A stretch of DNA of 20,654 bases, taken from positions 1 to 20,654 of the forward strand of contig FR883885.1 in NCBI GenBank assembly GCA_000435275.1, read 5' to 3'. The translations under genes were made by a program, and so were the position numbers. The notes under the pieces were generated by a model. The model saw only the letters and a list, made by a program, of their open reading frames with translations. It had not been told where the DNA came from and did not search any database. Source of the DNA: Clostridium sp. CAG:557 (GTDB lineage Bacteria > Bacillota > Clostridia > Oscillospirales > Acutalibacteraceae). Shown piece by piece: positions 6,760-15,350 of the stretch (position 1 is the first letter of the stretch; every line of letters starts with the position of its first letter).

Positions 6760-7518
6760 TTAATTAATGTCGCGTTTTCTAAATGTATACAGCCCAATCG
6801 CGGTTGCAGCTGCGATGTAAACAAGTACAACAATCACGCCTTGAACAGTTTTATCGGGGTCGGTAAAAGCACCGCTAATAGAATAAGGTGCAACAGAGAA
6901 ATCTGAATTAAAAATGTTGTGAATTAACTTGTTTATTAATTGAACTGCGCTGTTTTCTAAAAAGAAAAAAACGAGAAAAATTGAAAGAGCAGAACCTAAA
7001 GAACGAAATAGCATAGCTAAAAGAATTGCAATAGATATATATGCGACGATTGAAAGGGCATACTTTGAAAGCAGGGTGTGAAAGTCTTCGTTATATTTAA
7101 AAAATTCCGAAATTTTTGTATTTACCATTATTTGAGCTGTGATAAATGAAGTTAAAAATGAAAGTAAAAGGGTTATTATTGCGAATCCTATGGCAGTAAC
7201 GAACTTAGAAAGATATATGTATTCTCGCCTGTAACCTTTAGATGCAATGTTTTTAATGGTACCATAGTTGAAGTCAGAAACAGAAAACATAACAGCGAAA
7301 ATGCCGATTAAAAAAACACATCCAATAAGAACCTGCGGTACAGTTTGAAAAAAGTTTGGTTGAACTGCACTTATAAATTCGGAAAATTCAGGTGCGGTAT
7401 ATAACCAAAATACTGCAATTGATGACATTAGAGAAGAGAAAATAGTAATGATTGAAATTACCCAAAAGGATGGTGTTCTAAAAGCCTTATAAAAGTCTGT
7501 TTTTAATATGTTAAGCAT
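6760..7518 (-). CDS. ABC-2 type transporter permease
   Basis: Predicted 252 residues, integral membrane partner of the ATPase upstream. Six hydrophobic segments are visible: WVISIITIFSSLMSSIAVFW near 24-43, VLIGCVFLIGIFAVMF near 68-83, the AIITLLLSFLTSFI stretch, SIVAYISIAILLAMLF, ALSIFLVFFFLE, and a last one GVIVVLVYIAAATAIGLYTF before the RKRDIN end. The motif DFNYGTIKNIASKGYRREYIYLSKF after the second segment is typical of bacitracin/lantibiotic-type ABC-2 permeases. The start at 7518 is preferred because GGAGGT sits 8 bases before it; the ATG overlaps the last 8 bases of the ATPase gene, showing translational coupling. The cargo is not known. Confidence 0.85.
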   Translation of the reverse strand: MLNILKTDFYKAFRTPSFWVISIITIFSSLMSSIAVFWLYTAPEFSEFISAVQPNFFQTVPQVLIGCVFLIGIFAVMFSVSDFNYGTIKNIASKGYRREYIYLSKFVTAIGFAIITLLLSFLTSFITAQIMVNTKISEFFKYNEDFHTLLSKYALSIVAYISIAILLAMLFRSLGSALSIFLVFFFLENSAVQLINKLIHNIFNSDFSVAPYSISGAFTDPDKTVQGVIVVLVYIAAATAIGLYTFRKRDIN

Positions 7519-8422
7519 CTTTATTACCTCCAATAACTTTCATAAAGTAGTCTTCTAGGTCAACAGATTTTTTTGAAATTGAGTCGATGATGATATCATT
7601 TTTGGCCAAGATACTGTTAACCTTACCGGGGTTATCAACGAAATCAAAAACTTCAAGAGTATTTTCATTAAGAACAGAAAACTTATCAGTATTTAACTCA
7701 CTTTTCAGAATTTCACAAGCTTTATTAATGTCATTTACCTTAACAATTAAACTGGATTGGCAGCGTTCAGTTAATTCTTGCTCGGTAAATTCATCGATAA
7801 GAACACCGTCATTAATTATACCATAACGTGTAGCCAATTTAGATAATTCACCAAGAATATGGCTAGAAATAAGAATAGTCAAGCCTTTTTCTTGATTTAG
7901 CTTCTTTAACATTTGACGAATTTCAATAATTCCTTCAGGATCAAGACCGTTTGTAGGTTCATCAAGAATTAAAAATTCCGGCTCGCCCATCAAAGTCATA
8001 GCGATGCCAAGGCGTTGTTTCATGCCGAGCGAAAATTTTTTAACTTTTTTATTGCCAACATTGTCAAGGCCAACGAGTTTTAGAGTTTCATCAATTATAG
8101 ACTTGTCCTTAGAGCCAAGCAAAGTCCATTGGATGAGCATATTTTGTCTAGCGCTTAGGTGCGGAATAAAAGCAGGAGCCTCAATAACCGTGCCGATTTT
8201 GCGCCGAGCCTTGTTTAAATTTTTGCTGTCAAAAAGCTCAATAGAACCGCTAGTTGGCTGAGATAAACCGACCAACATTTTAATAAGAGTAGTTTTACCT
8301 GCACCATTTCTACCGATGAATCCGTATATGTCACCTTTTTTTATATTCATATTTACAGCTGAAACTGCGACTTTTTTTGAGAATTTTTTTGTAATGTCAA
8401 CAGTTTTTAAAATATTCTCCAT
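7511..8422 (-). CDS. ABC transporter ATP-binding protein (BcrA/CcmA-like)
   Basis: Predicted 303 residues, the cytoplasmic ATPase that powers the adjacent permease. Walker A GRNGAGKTT at residues 37-45, Q-loop region near EAPAFIP (81-87), signature SLGMK at 131-135, Walker B LILDEP at 151-156, D-loop GLDPEG, and switch histidine H188 in SSH. The C-terminal 90 residues beyond the ATPase fold resemble the regulatory tail of the bacitracin-export subfamily. A GGAGG site lies 8 bases before the ATG, and a near-perfect promoter lies just upstream. This pair could export a peptide or give resistance to a cell-wall antibiotic; the neighbouring peptidoglycan genes make that attractive but unproven. 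No two-component system is adjacent. Confidence 0.92.
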   Translation of the reverse strand: MENILKTVDITKKFSKKVAVSAVNMNIKKGDIYGFIGRNGAGKTTLIKMLVGLSQPTSGSIELFDSKNLNKARRKIGTVIEAPAFIPHLSARQNMLIQWTLLGSKDKSIIDETLKLVGLDNVGNKKVKKFSLGMKQRLGIAMTLMGEPEFLILDEPTNGLDPEGIIEIRQMLKKLNQEKGLTILISSHILGELSKLATRYGIINDGVLIDEFTEQELTERCQSSLIVKVNDINKACEILKSELNTDKFSVLNENTLEVFDFVDNPGKVNSILAKNDIIIDSISKKSVDLEDYFMKVIGGNKDA

Positions 8423-8452
8423 GAAATCAACCTCCTTAAAAAGTCAATATAA

Positions 8453-8481
8453 ATTATATCAAATTTTGGAGCCATTGTCAA
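8453..8481 (-). promoter_or_regulatory. Promoter of the ABC transporter operon
   Basis: On the minus strand: TTGACA (8476-8481), 17 bases, TATAAT (8453-8458), both full consensus. It begins 12 bases after the stop codon of the upstream PBP gene, so the exporter has its own start although the genes are nearly contiguous. Confidence 0.85.
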
Positions 8482-8492
8482 GGAGAAAAACG

Positions 8493-9878
8493 TTATTGAG
8501 ATAACCTTCTAGCAGTTAAATTCATAACCTTAGAAGCGATAGGACCGGCAGTTTTAGAGCCGTATCCAGAATTTTCTACGATTATAGAGAAAGCAAATGG
8601 AGTGGCTTCATTTGAGGAAAAACCTACCATCCACCCATGAGGTTCTTTATCTTCGCCAACTTCAGCAGTACCGGTTTTAGCGCAAACATTTAATCCAGGA
8701 AACATCGAATCACCATAATTTGCGGTGACATTGTATCGCATCATTTCTTTAAGTTTGTTCGCGGCGGGTTCAGCCAATAAGGTTTCAGTGGATTTGTTTT
8801 CCAGATAATTTTTAGTTTTATTGTCGTCATCAGAAAAAATATTCATAACGATGTGCGGCAAAACAGCAGTTCCAGAGTTAGCAACCGCACCCATTAAAAT
8901 AGCGCTGTGCATGGGGTTTAGCAGGTCGTTGTACTGCCCAACGCCAGACCATCCCAAATTATAATTGTCTGCATTTTGAACGTCATAAACGCTTTTTTTA
9001 GTTTCGATTTTATCAAATTTAAAATTTCGATTAAAACCCATTGAATTTGCGGTTTTTGTCATATTATTTTTTCCGAGTGCAATAGCCAAGTCGGCAAAAT
9101 AAATGTTACAAGATTTCATCATCGCATTTTTCAAATTTATGTCACCATGGTGCCCCATGCAGGTGACTTTTTTGCCATTTACTGTTTCGACTTGTTGGCA
9201 AGAATAAGTTTTGGTTTCCATGTCGCTGAATGAATTTAAACCGGCAGCGCTGGTTATAAGTTTAAATACAGAACCTGGTGCATAAGATGAACTCAAAACG
9301 CGATTGATGTAAGCACCTTCATATTGTCCAGATTTATCATTAGAAATAACTTCCGGATGATAGGGGTCAAAAGTGGGCGAGCTAACCATGCAAAGAATTT
9401 CTCCGGTTTTATAATTATACACGCACACCGCGCCCTTTTGGCTTCCAAGAGCAGTTAAAGCAGTTTTGCAAATTTCGCTGTCTAGTGAGACCTGGATATT
9501 TTTGCTTTGTTTAAAGAAATCCGGAGTATTGGCGCCAAAAACAAAATTATAGCCACAAAGTTCGTCGCGGTATAATGTTTGAATGGAGGTGGCAATGTGA
9601 GCGTTGTCGTCACCAACAGTATGCAAAACCGCTTTTCGAGTAGTTTCGTCGTTGTGATAAATTCGTTTATTATTTTCGCTATGGGCTAAAATTATGCCGT
9701 TTCTGTCTAAAATTTTACCAGCACTCGAAAGATTAATCCCAGAAAAATGTTTATTTATCGGGCTAAGTGCCCAAAGACTAGCTGCCGTAACGAATCGATA
9801 TACAAAAAGGCCTATTCCAAAAAGAAAAGCCAACGTCATTAAAGACAGCACTATTGAACGAGTTCGTGTATTTTTCAT
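8493..9878 (-). CDS. Class B penicillin-binding protein (PbpA-like transpeptidase)
   Basis: Predicted 461 residues. A signal-anchor near residues 9-30 puts the enzyme outside the membrane. All three active-site motifs are present: S203-V-F-K206 (acylated serine and general base), S256-C-N258, and K401-T-G. The N-terminal part is short and lacks the large pedestal of PBP2/PBP3, matching the small PbpA type. It crosslinks peptidoglycan stem peptides. It lies 34 bases after the FtsW/RodA-type gene, with GAAGGTGA as ribosome binding site; a SEDS glycosyltransferase and its class B PBP normally form one complex. Whether this pair serves elongation, division or sporulation cannot be read here. Confidence 0.93.
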   Translation of the reverse strand: MKNTRTRSIVLSLMTLAFLFGIGLFVYRFVTAASLWALSPINKHFSGINLSSAGKILDRNGIILAHSENNKRIYHNDETTRKAVLHTVGDDNAHIATSIQTLYRDELCGYNFVFGANTPDFFKQSKNIQVSLDSEICKTALTALGSQKGAVCVYNYKTGEILCMVSSPTFDPYHPEVISNDKSGQYEGAYINRVLSSSYAPGSVFKLITSAAGLNSFSDMETKTYSCQQVETVNGKKVTCMGHHGDINLKNAMMKSCNIYFADLAIALGKNNMTKTANSMGFNRNFKFDKIETKKSVYDVQNADNYNLGWSGVGQYNDLLNPMHSAILMGAVANSGTAVLPHIVMNIFSDDDNKTKNYLENKSTETLLAEPAANKLKEMMRYNVTANYGDSMFPGLNVCAKTGTAEVGEDKEPHGWMVGFSSNEATPFAFSIIVENSGYGSKTAGPIASKVMNLTARRLSQ

Positions 9879-9912
9879 GAAAAATCACCTTCATATTTGC
9901 GAAAAATCAAAA

Positions 9913-11574
9913 TTAGTATCTTTTAAGAGCATAAGTGCGCTCGTCAGCAGCCTTTATAAAAGCCAAAAGCGCAAAAGAAGATATCATACTTGAGCCACCG
10001 TGACTAACAAAAGGTAAAGTTACTCCAGTTAAAGGAAATATATCGGTAGTGCCAAAGATATGCAAAGCTGCCTGAAAAACCAGCATAGTTGCGGCTGCAC
10101 AAGAGGCGATAGAGTAAAATGTTGAACGACTTTTAGTGCTTTGTGAACGGGCAAAAAATGCAAATCCAGCAATGATCAAAGCGACAGTTACAGCAACAAT
10201 TAGTCCCATTTCTTCGCAGATCATACCCCAGATGAGATCTCCCGTAGCGGCAAAAATATTTTTTAAATGCCCATTTCCCACACCAACGCCGAATAGACCA
10301 CCACTCGCACTATATGTCAAAACTCTCGTTTGCTGATATCCCAGTTCGTTCATGTGTTCCCAAACGTGGCCCCAAACAGCAAAACGGTCTTTTATGTACG
10401 GCTTGAATGTTAAAATTAAAAATACCCCAAGAATGGCAGTGGAGCACGACAAAATTAAAGTACGAAGGCTTCCGGAACGCATAAAAGAGATAACTAAAAA
10501 TGTTACGAAAAATACACAAGCGGTACCAAAATCTTTCATGAGAAAAAGGCAACCGATACATATGGCAGAAAATACAATAAATCCGGTCAAATTTTTGGTG
10601 GTTTGTAGTTCGTCCAAAGTTGACGTGCCCACAAAAATAAACGCAATTTTTATAAATTCGGATGGCTGAATAGAAAAAGCCCCAAGTTTTATCCAGTTTT
10701 TAGCACCGTTTATCTCTTTTGCAAAGACTAAATTGAAAACAAATAATAAAATCGCAAAGATTACAATTAAAAACCTTATTTTACAGATAAAATCCGGGTT
10801 TTTTATAAACCAAATAATAAAGCAAAATAAAATCATTCCGATGGCAATGGCAGCCAATTGCAAAAAAGCGTCATCTGGGTTCGCATAACTTATCAAGGTT
10901 AGTCCGATACCAGAAAGAAATATGGCAAGTGTCTCCAGCTCAAATGTGCAGCGTTTAATGATGACTGTTGAAACGAAAAAAAATGTCCACGATAGTAAAA
11001 TAAAACTTAGAATCGGTGCAACAGAATCAAAGTTAACAGTTGGAGCTTCTATTATGGGCTGAGCGCAAGCTATGATCAAAAATAACGTTACTAGAAATAA
11101 TTTTCTTGCAGGTTTTAGGGGATGAATTTTGCTTTGTGTTTCAGAAAAAGAAGAAATTTCACGTGAGTCGGAGGCTTTTTTTAAGGAGAGTGTGGTGCTT
11201 CCTAGAGAAATTGTATCATTGAGGTTTATTTTGACCTTATTTTTGATTTTTTGTCCATTTACAAACACGCCAGATTTTGAATGTGTATCCGAAACAAACC
11301 AGCCTTCCTTCCGCCTAAAAAGTACGGCATGATCACGAGAAATAGCCGTGTCATCTATGACTATATCGCAATTTTTACTTCGGCCAAGACTGTTTTCCCA
11401 GTAAAAAACGGGGAATTCTTGCTTGGTTTGCGCGTTTTGAAGTATAATCAGTGCAGACTTACCTCTGACACGGTTTTTCATGGATTTAAAGCAGGAAATT
11501 AATATTATTAAGCTCAAAAGTGCTAATACTATTTTTATGGAAATTATCAATACCGAAATGATATTTGTACTCAT
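9913..11574 (-). CDS. FHA domain fused to FtsW/RodA-type SEDS glycosyltransferase
   Basis: Predicted 553 residues. Order: one membrane segment (about 6-28), a cytoplasmic FHA domain (about 57-131) with the phosphothreonine-pocket residues GRS at 64-66, S79-R-D-H82 and SGVFVNG at 101-107, a short linker, then the SEDS core of multiple membrane segments from about residue 160. The core shows GAKNWIKLGAFSIQPSEFIK and the C-terminal PFVSHGGSSM, both hallmarks of RodA/FtsW/SpoVE. It would polymerise lipid II into glycan strands for the adjacent PBP, while the FHA domain would read a phosphorylated partner, presumably a target of a PknB-type kinase. The ATG at 11574 has AGGTGAGG at proper distance; the GTG 12 bases upstream lies inside that site and is rejected. 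Confidence 0.92.
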   Translation of the reverse strand: MSTNIISVLIISIKIVLALLSLIILISCFKSMKNRVRGKSALIILQNAQTKQEFPVFYWENSLGRSKNCDIVIDDTAISRDHAVLFRRKEGWFVSDTHSKSGVFVNGQKIKNKVKINLNDTISLGSTTLSLKKASDSREISSFSETQSKIHPLKPARKLFLVTLFLIIACAQPIIEAPTVNFDSVAPILSFILLSWTFFFVSTVIIKRCTFELETLAIFLSGIGLTLISYANPDDAFLQLAAIAIGMILFCFIIWFIKNPDFICKIRFLIVIFAILLFVFNLVFAKEINGAKNWIKLGAFSIQPSEFIKIAFIFVGTSTLDELQTTKNLTGFIVFSAICIGCLFLMKDFGTACVFFVTFLVISFMRSGSLRTLILSCSTAILGVFLILTFKPYIKDRFAVWGHVWEHMNELGYQQTRVLTYSASGGLFGVGVGNGHLKNIFAATGDLIWGMICEEMGLIVAVTVALIIAGFAFFARSQSTKSRSTFYSIASCAAATMLVFQAALHIFGTTDIFPLTGVTLPFVSHGGSSMISSFALLAFIKAADERTYALKRY

Positions 11575-11646
11575 TTTGTGCCTCACCTTTTGTTATTTTT
11601 ATCCATCTAAGCTCAAATTTTAATTTTTTGTGGCAATTATTATATA

Positions 11647-11674
11647 ATTTTATCATAAATTTTTGTTTAGTCAA
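11647..11674 (-). promoter_or_regulatory. Promoter of the FHA-SEDS/PBP operon
   Basis: On the minus strand: TTGACT (11669-11674), 16 bases, TAAAAT (11647-11652), about 75 bases before the start codon. It is divergent from the ymfF promoter. Confidence 0.55.
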
Positions 11675-11738
11675 ATATTTTACCAATTATAAATGATATT
11701 TATTAGCATTTTTATTATAGATAAATTTCTAAATTTTA

Positions 11739-11747
11739 TGGTATAAT
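11739..11747 (+). promoter_or_regulatory. Extended -10 promoter of the ymfF operon
   Basis: TG-G-TATAAT at 11739-11747, an extended -10 element with a perfect hexamer; the -35 position is poor. The ribosome binding site AGGAGG and ATG of ymfF follow within 40 bases. Confidence 0.65.
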
Positions 11748-11783
11748 AAAAATGTGAGTTAATTATAAATAGGAGGAACTATA

Positions 11784-13070
11784 ATGGAAAAAATTTTTTC
11801 TCATTGCGAAATTAGTAACGGTGTAAACTTTAATGTTATTAAAGATGAACGCTTTAAAACTGGCAGAGTTTCTGTTACTATGTTTTTGCCTCTCGACAGC
11901 AAAACTGCCTCAAGTTATGCACTTTTGCCTTTTGTATTAACAAATTCATGCCAAAAATATCCTAATTTTACAAGCTTAAACCAAAAGCTGGCTGATCTTT
12001 ACGGTGCGTCACTTTTTTCAGATGTCAGTAAAATTGGAGATATGCAGGCTTTGACGATTTCGGTTTCATTCTTAGATAATAAATTTGCACTCGATGAAGA
12101 AAATTTGTCGTCTCAGCTCACAAAACTCCTTTGCGACGTTTTGTTTGATCCACTGATAGAGAATGGTGCATTTAAACAAGAGATCGTGGAACAAGAACGG
12201 CGTCAGCTTATCGAGTTGATTGATTCGGAATACAATGACAAAAGAATTCTGGCAAAGACGCGTTGTGAGCAGCTTATGTGCAAAGATGAAAAATTTGGTA
12301 TTAGTAGGCTTGGTGACAAAGAAACACTTCTGAAACTTACTCCGGAAGACGTGTTTGATGCGTGGAAAACTGCCTTAAGGACAGCCAGAATTGAGATTAT
12401 GGCGTTGGGAGATTTAGATGAAAGTTCTGCATTGGAGAATTTTAAAAATGCTTTTTCGCGAATAAATAGGGAAAATGTTATAAATTATAAGACTCAAATA
12501 ATAAGAAAAGCAACCAAAATTAAAGAGCAGTATGATGACCTTGATATTGCACAGTCAAAATTGGTTATGGGTTTTAGAACAGGTGCAGCGCTTCAAGATG
12601 ACGAGGTTATGCCGGTTAGAGTAGCGGTTGCATTGTTTGGCGCTACACCTCAATCAAAACTGTTTTTGAATGTTCGCGAAAAATTAAGTTTGTGCTACTA
12701 TTGCTCAGCGAAATATGACAGAAATAAGGGCATAATGCTTGTACAGAGCGGTGTTGAAAAGAAAAATTTAAAGAGAGCGAAAGACGAAATATTAAATCAG
12801 CTTGATGAAATTAAAAAGGGAAATTTTACCGACGCAGAGCTTGATGATACCAAAAGAAGTTTGGCCAACAGCTATCGGACTATTGGCGACTTTTTGAGCG
12901 GGCTTGAGAATTTCTATCTTTCTCAGGCTTTTGATGACGAATTTTTGCCACCGGAACAGTTTATCGAAAAAATGTATAAAGTTTCGAGAGAACAGGTTAT
13001 AAACGCGGCAAATTTGATAACTCTCGACACAGTTTATGCGTTAGTTGGCAATGAGGAGGGTGTAGAATGA
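11784..13070 (+). CDS. ymfF: M16-family protein YmfF (EF-P modification-associated YfmF)
   Basis: Predicted 428 residues, two M16 peptidase-like halves. The N-terminal half (VSVTMFLPL, then NQKLADLYGASLFSDVSKIGD) lacks the HxxEH zinc motif, so it is probably the non-catalytic partner. The second half has the FGATPQSKLFLNVREKLSLC and VQSGVE stretches that in M16 proteins form the substrate-binding partner lobe. It overlaps ymfH by four bases (ATGA), as an obligate pair. In Bacillus the pair is linked to the 5-aminopentanol modification of elongation factor P; the precise reaction is not settled. AGGAGG lies 8-9 bases before the ATG at 11784. Confidence 0.88.
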   Translation: MEKIFSHCEISNGVNFNVIKDERFKTGRVSVTMFLPLDSKTASSYALLPFVLTNSCQKYPNFTSLNQKLADLYGASLFSDVSKIGDMQALTISVSFLDNKFALDEENLSSQLTKLLCDVLFDPLIENGAFKQEIVEQERRQLIELIDSEYNDKRILAKTRCEQLMCKDEKFGISRLGDKETLLKLTPEDVFDAWKTALRTARIEIMALGDLDESSALENFKNAFSRINRENVINYKTQIIRKATKIKEQYDDLDIAQSKLVMGFRTGAALQDDEVMPVRVAVALFGATPQSKLFLNVREKLSLCYYCSAKYDRNKGIMLVQSGVEKKNLKRAKDEILNQLDEIKKGNFTDAELDDTKRSLANSYRTIGDFLSGLENFYLSQAFDDEFLPPEQFIEKMYKVSREQVINAANLITLDTVYALVGNEEGVE

Positions 13071-14359
13071 TTTTTAAAGAAGTAAAAAGTAATCGAATTG
13101 GTGATAAGTATTTTTACGTTGAACATTCATCTGGCTTGAGAGTTTTTGTGTACCCCAAAAAGGGCTACAACTCGACCTATGCGATAATCGGTACAAAGTA
13201 TGGATCTATCAACACAAGTTTCAAATCCTGCGGAAAATGCGATGTGACAAAGGTTCCAGACGGAATTGCGCATTATCTTGAGCACAAGCTTTTTGAAAGT
13301 GAAGATGGTGACGCTTTTGCAAAATATGCCAAGACCGGCGCTTGTGCCAATGCATACACTTCTTTCGACATGACTTGTTATTTGTTTTCATGCACAGAAA
13401 AATTCGAGGAGTCACTTAAAATACTTTTGGATTTAGTTCAGTCGCCATATTTTACAGATGAAAATGTGGAAAAGGAACGCGGAATAATCGGCCAGGAAAT
13501 AAAAATGTACGATGATGACCCTTCTTGGCGCGTGATGTTTAATTTATTGGGCGCGATGTATCATAATCATCCGGTAAAAGTTGACATTGCGGGTACGATC
13601 GAATCAATTGAACAGATTAATAAAGCAAATTTGTACAAATGCTACAATGATTTTTATAATCCGAATAATATGATTCTTTGCGTTGCGGGCAATGTGCGGC
13701 CAGAAGATGTATTCAAAATTGTGGATGAGATGATTAAACCAAATGAAAACAAAGTTCCAGAATGCATTTTTCCGGATGAGCCGTACAATGTGGTCACAGA
13801 CCGTGTTGAACAGCACTTTGAAATTGCTATGCCGACGTTTCAGTTGGGCTTTAAAGAAAAAGTTGGTAAAGAACGCGTAACCGATGAACAGTTGGCACAA
13901 ACGGATATTATATTGCAGTCTTTGGCATCGAAATCATCAAAACTTTATAAAAAGTTACTGGATGAGAATTTAATAAATGATTCATTTGGATACGAATATT
14001 TTGAAGGTGTGGGATATGCTGCGGTCATTTTTTCAGGTGAGTCAAAAGACCCTGATAAGGTCGCAAAGATCATCAAAGAGGCTATCGAAGAACTTCACAA
14101 AAATGGCATAGACAAAGAGGAATTTGACAGAGCTAAAAAGTTAGTTTACGGCAGAAATGTGGCAATGCTTAATAGCCCGGAAAATATTTCTAACGCGATG
14201 ATGAGTCTAACTTTTGCCAACAGGGAACTGTTTCATGCGATTGAGTGTATTGCAAACACTACTATTGAGCAAGTAAATGACCGCTTAAAACATCAATTGG
14301 ATAATAAAAATTCTTCGCTATCGGTCGTTTTGCCAATGTCTGGCAAAGAGGAAAAATAA
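13067..14359 (+). CDS. ymfH: M16-family zinc peptidase YmfH (EF-P modification-associated YfmH)
   Basis: Predicted 430 residues. The inverted zinc motif is intact: H69-Y-L-E72-H73, with the downstream acidic stretch ERGIIGQEIKMYDDDP (137-152) that supplies the third ligand in M16 peptidases. The C-terminal half, with the SKSSKLYKKLLDENLINDSFGY stretch, is the usual inactive second lobe. It should be the catalytic member of a heterodimer with the preceding protein, and the four-base ATGA overlap supports equal translation. The next gene, lgt, starts only two bases after the stop, so all three are likely one transcript. Confidence 0.9.
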   Translation: MIFKEVKSNRIGDKYFYVEHSSGLRVFVYPKKGYNSTYAIIGTKYGSINTSFKSCGKCDVTKVPDGIAHYLEHKLFESEDGDAFAKYAKTGACANAYTSFDMTCYLFSCTEKFEESLKILLDLVQSPYFTDENVEKERGIIGQEIKMYDDDPSWRVMFNLLGAMYHNHPVKVDIAGTIESIEQINKANLYKCYNDFYNPNNMILCVAGNVRPEDVFKIVDEMIKPNENKVPECIFPDEPYNVVTDRVEQHFEIAMPTFQLGFKEKVGKERVTDEQLAQTDIILQSLASKSSKLYKKLLDENLINDSFGYEYFEGVGYAAVIFSGESKDPDKVAKIIKEAIEELHKNGIDKEEFDRAKKLVYGRNVAMLNSPENISNAMMSLTFANRELFHAIECIANTTIEQVNDRLKHQLDNKNSSLSVVLPMSGKEEK

Positions 14360-14361
14360 CG

Positions 14362-15177
14362 ATGATTTCGACTGTTTATAATGTTAATTTTCCGGGGCTG
14401 AATTTGAGTTTTAAAATTAATCCTATCGCTTTTAGTGTCGGGAGCCTTACGGCGCACTGGTATGGTGTAATTATTTGTGCCGGATTTCTTTTGGCACTTT
14501 GGTATGTTTTGGCAAATTGTAAGCGCTTTAATCTGGATTCAAATTCAATGACAGATGCGATTATTTCAGGGCTTTTATGTGGTGTAGTTGGAGCAAGGCT
14601 CTATTATGTAATTTTTTTCCCAGGTGACGTTTACTGGAAAGACCCTATTAAAATTTTGCATATAAATGAAGGTGGGATCGCAATTTATGGCGGAATTATT
14701 GGTGGCCTTTTGGGTGGGCTTCTTGTGGCAAAAAAAAAGAAACTTAATTTAATGGCGGCATTAGACTTGGCTGCACTTGGACTTTTAATCGGACAAGCGG
14801 TTGGCCGATGGGGAAATTTTGTAAACCAAGAAGCCTTCGGTTCACAAACTGACACAATTTTTCGTATGACAAGTGAAAATACAGCAGGGATACCGGTCCA
14901 TCCGTGCTTTTTATATGAGTCAATTTGGTGCGCTTTAGGATTCTTTTTATTGCATTTTTTTAGTGTGAAACACAAAAGCTACGATGGACAAATCTTTTGG
15001 ATTTACCTTGTTTGGTATGGGGTAGAACGGTTTTTCGTGGAAGCACTACGAACTGACAGCTTGTTTATTCCCGGAATAAATTTGAAAATTTCTCAGGTGA
15101 TAGCGGTACTTACAGTTGCACTGGGAACGCTGCTACTGCTTGATTTTAGAAATAAAAAAACTGTTTATAATTTTTAG
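14362..15177 (+). CDS. lgt: Prolipoprotein diacylglyceryl transferase
   Basis: Predicted 271 residues, membrane enzyme that moves diacylglycerol from phosphatidylglycerol to the lipobox cysteine of prolipoproteins. The Lgt signature G148-R-W-G-N-F-V-N-Q-E-A-F-G160 is complete. Other conserved parts: HWYGVIICAGF near 32-42, GARLYYVIF near 77-85, GGIAIYGGIIGG near 104-115, and the late WYGVERFFVEALRTDS. Seven membrane segments fit the known topology. The ATG at 14362 uses the AAAGAGG inside the end of ymfH. The stop is followed 15 bases later by the first cloverleaf element. Confidence 0.95.
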   Translation: MISTVYNVNFPGLNLSFKINPIAFSVGSLTAHWYGVIICAGFLLALWYVLANCKRFNLDSNSMTDAIISGLLCGVVGARLYYVIFFPGDVYWKDPIKILHINEGGIAIYGGIIGGLLGGLLVAKKKKLNLMAALDLAALGLLIGQAVGRWGNFVNQEAFGSQTDTIFRMTSENTAGIPVHPCFLYESIWCALGFFLLHFFSVKHKSYDGQIFWIYLVWYGVERFFVEALRTDSLFIPGINLKISQVIAVLTVALGTLLLLDFRNKKTVYNF

Positions 15178-15192
15178 TACAAATTCGTGGCG

Positions 15193-15295
15193 GGGCGCCC
15201 TTGTGTTCAAAAATATTATTTTTGAACATGACAAAACATCTAAAGGCGGCGTTTTGTCTGCAAGAATTATTAAATAATTCTTGCTAAGGGCGCTC
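15193..15295 (+). repeat. Cloverleaf palindromic element 1 (lgt-lepA gap)
   Basis: A closing stem of 10 pairs (15193-15202 with 15286-15295, one G-U) surrounds three hairpins: 15204-15228 (11 pairs, 3-base loop), 15230-15258 (8 pairs, 13-base loop), 15260-15284 (11 pairs, 3-base loop). Only single unpaired bases separate the four arms. The closing stem is GC-rich, the arms AT-rich. It is not followed by a T run, so it is not an ordinary terminator. I know no named family for it; a structured RNA, a MITE-like palindromic repeat or a DNA cruciform are the options. Confidence 0.85.
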
Positions 15296-15307
15296 AAAAC
15301 CGAGCGC
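15290..15307 (+). promoter_or_regulatory. Alternative hairpin competing with cloverleaf 1
   Basis: GCGCTC (15290-15295) can pair with GAGCGC (15302-15307) over the loop AAAACC. The same left arm is half of the closing stem of the cloverleaf, so the two folds exclude each other. The hairpin ends 31 bases before the lepA ribosome binding site. Confidence 0.5.
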
Positions 15308-15350
15308 GCATATGAAAATTTTTATAGAATTATTTTTGAGGTGAGGTATA

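Noticed and set aside
9694..11502. Long open frames on the plus strand opposite the PBP and FHA-SEDS genes
   Set aside because: They are antisense shadows without ribosome binding sites, and the minus-strand proteins carry all expected motifs.
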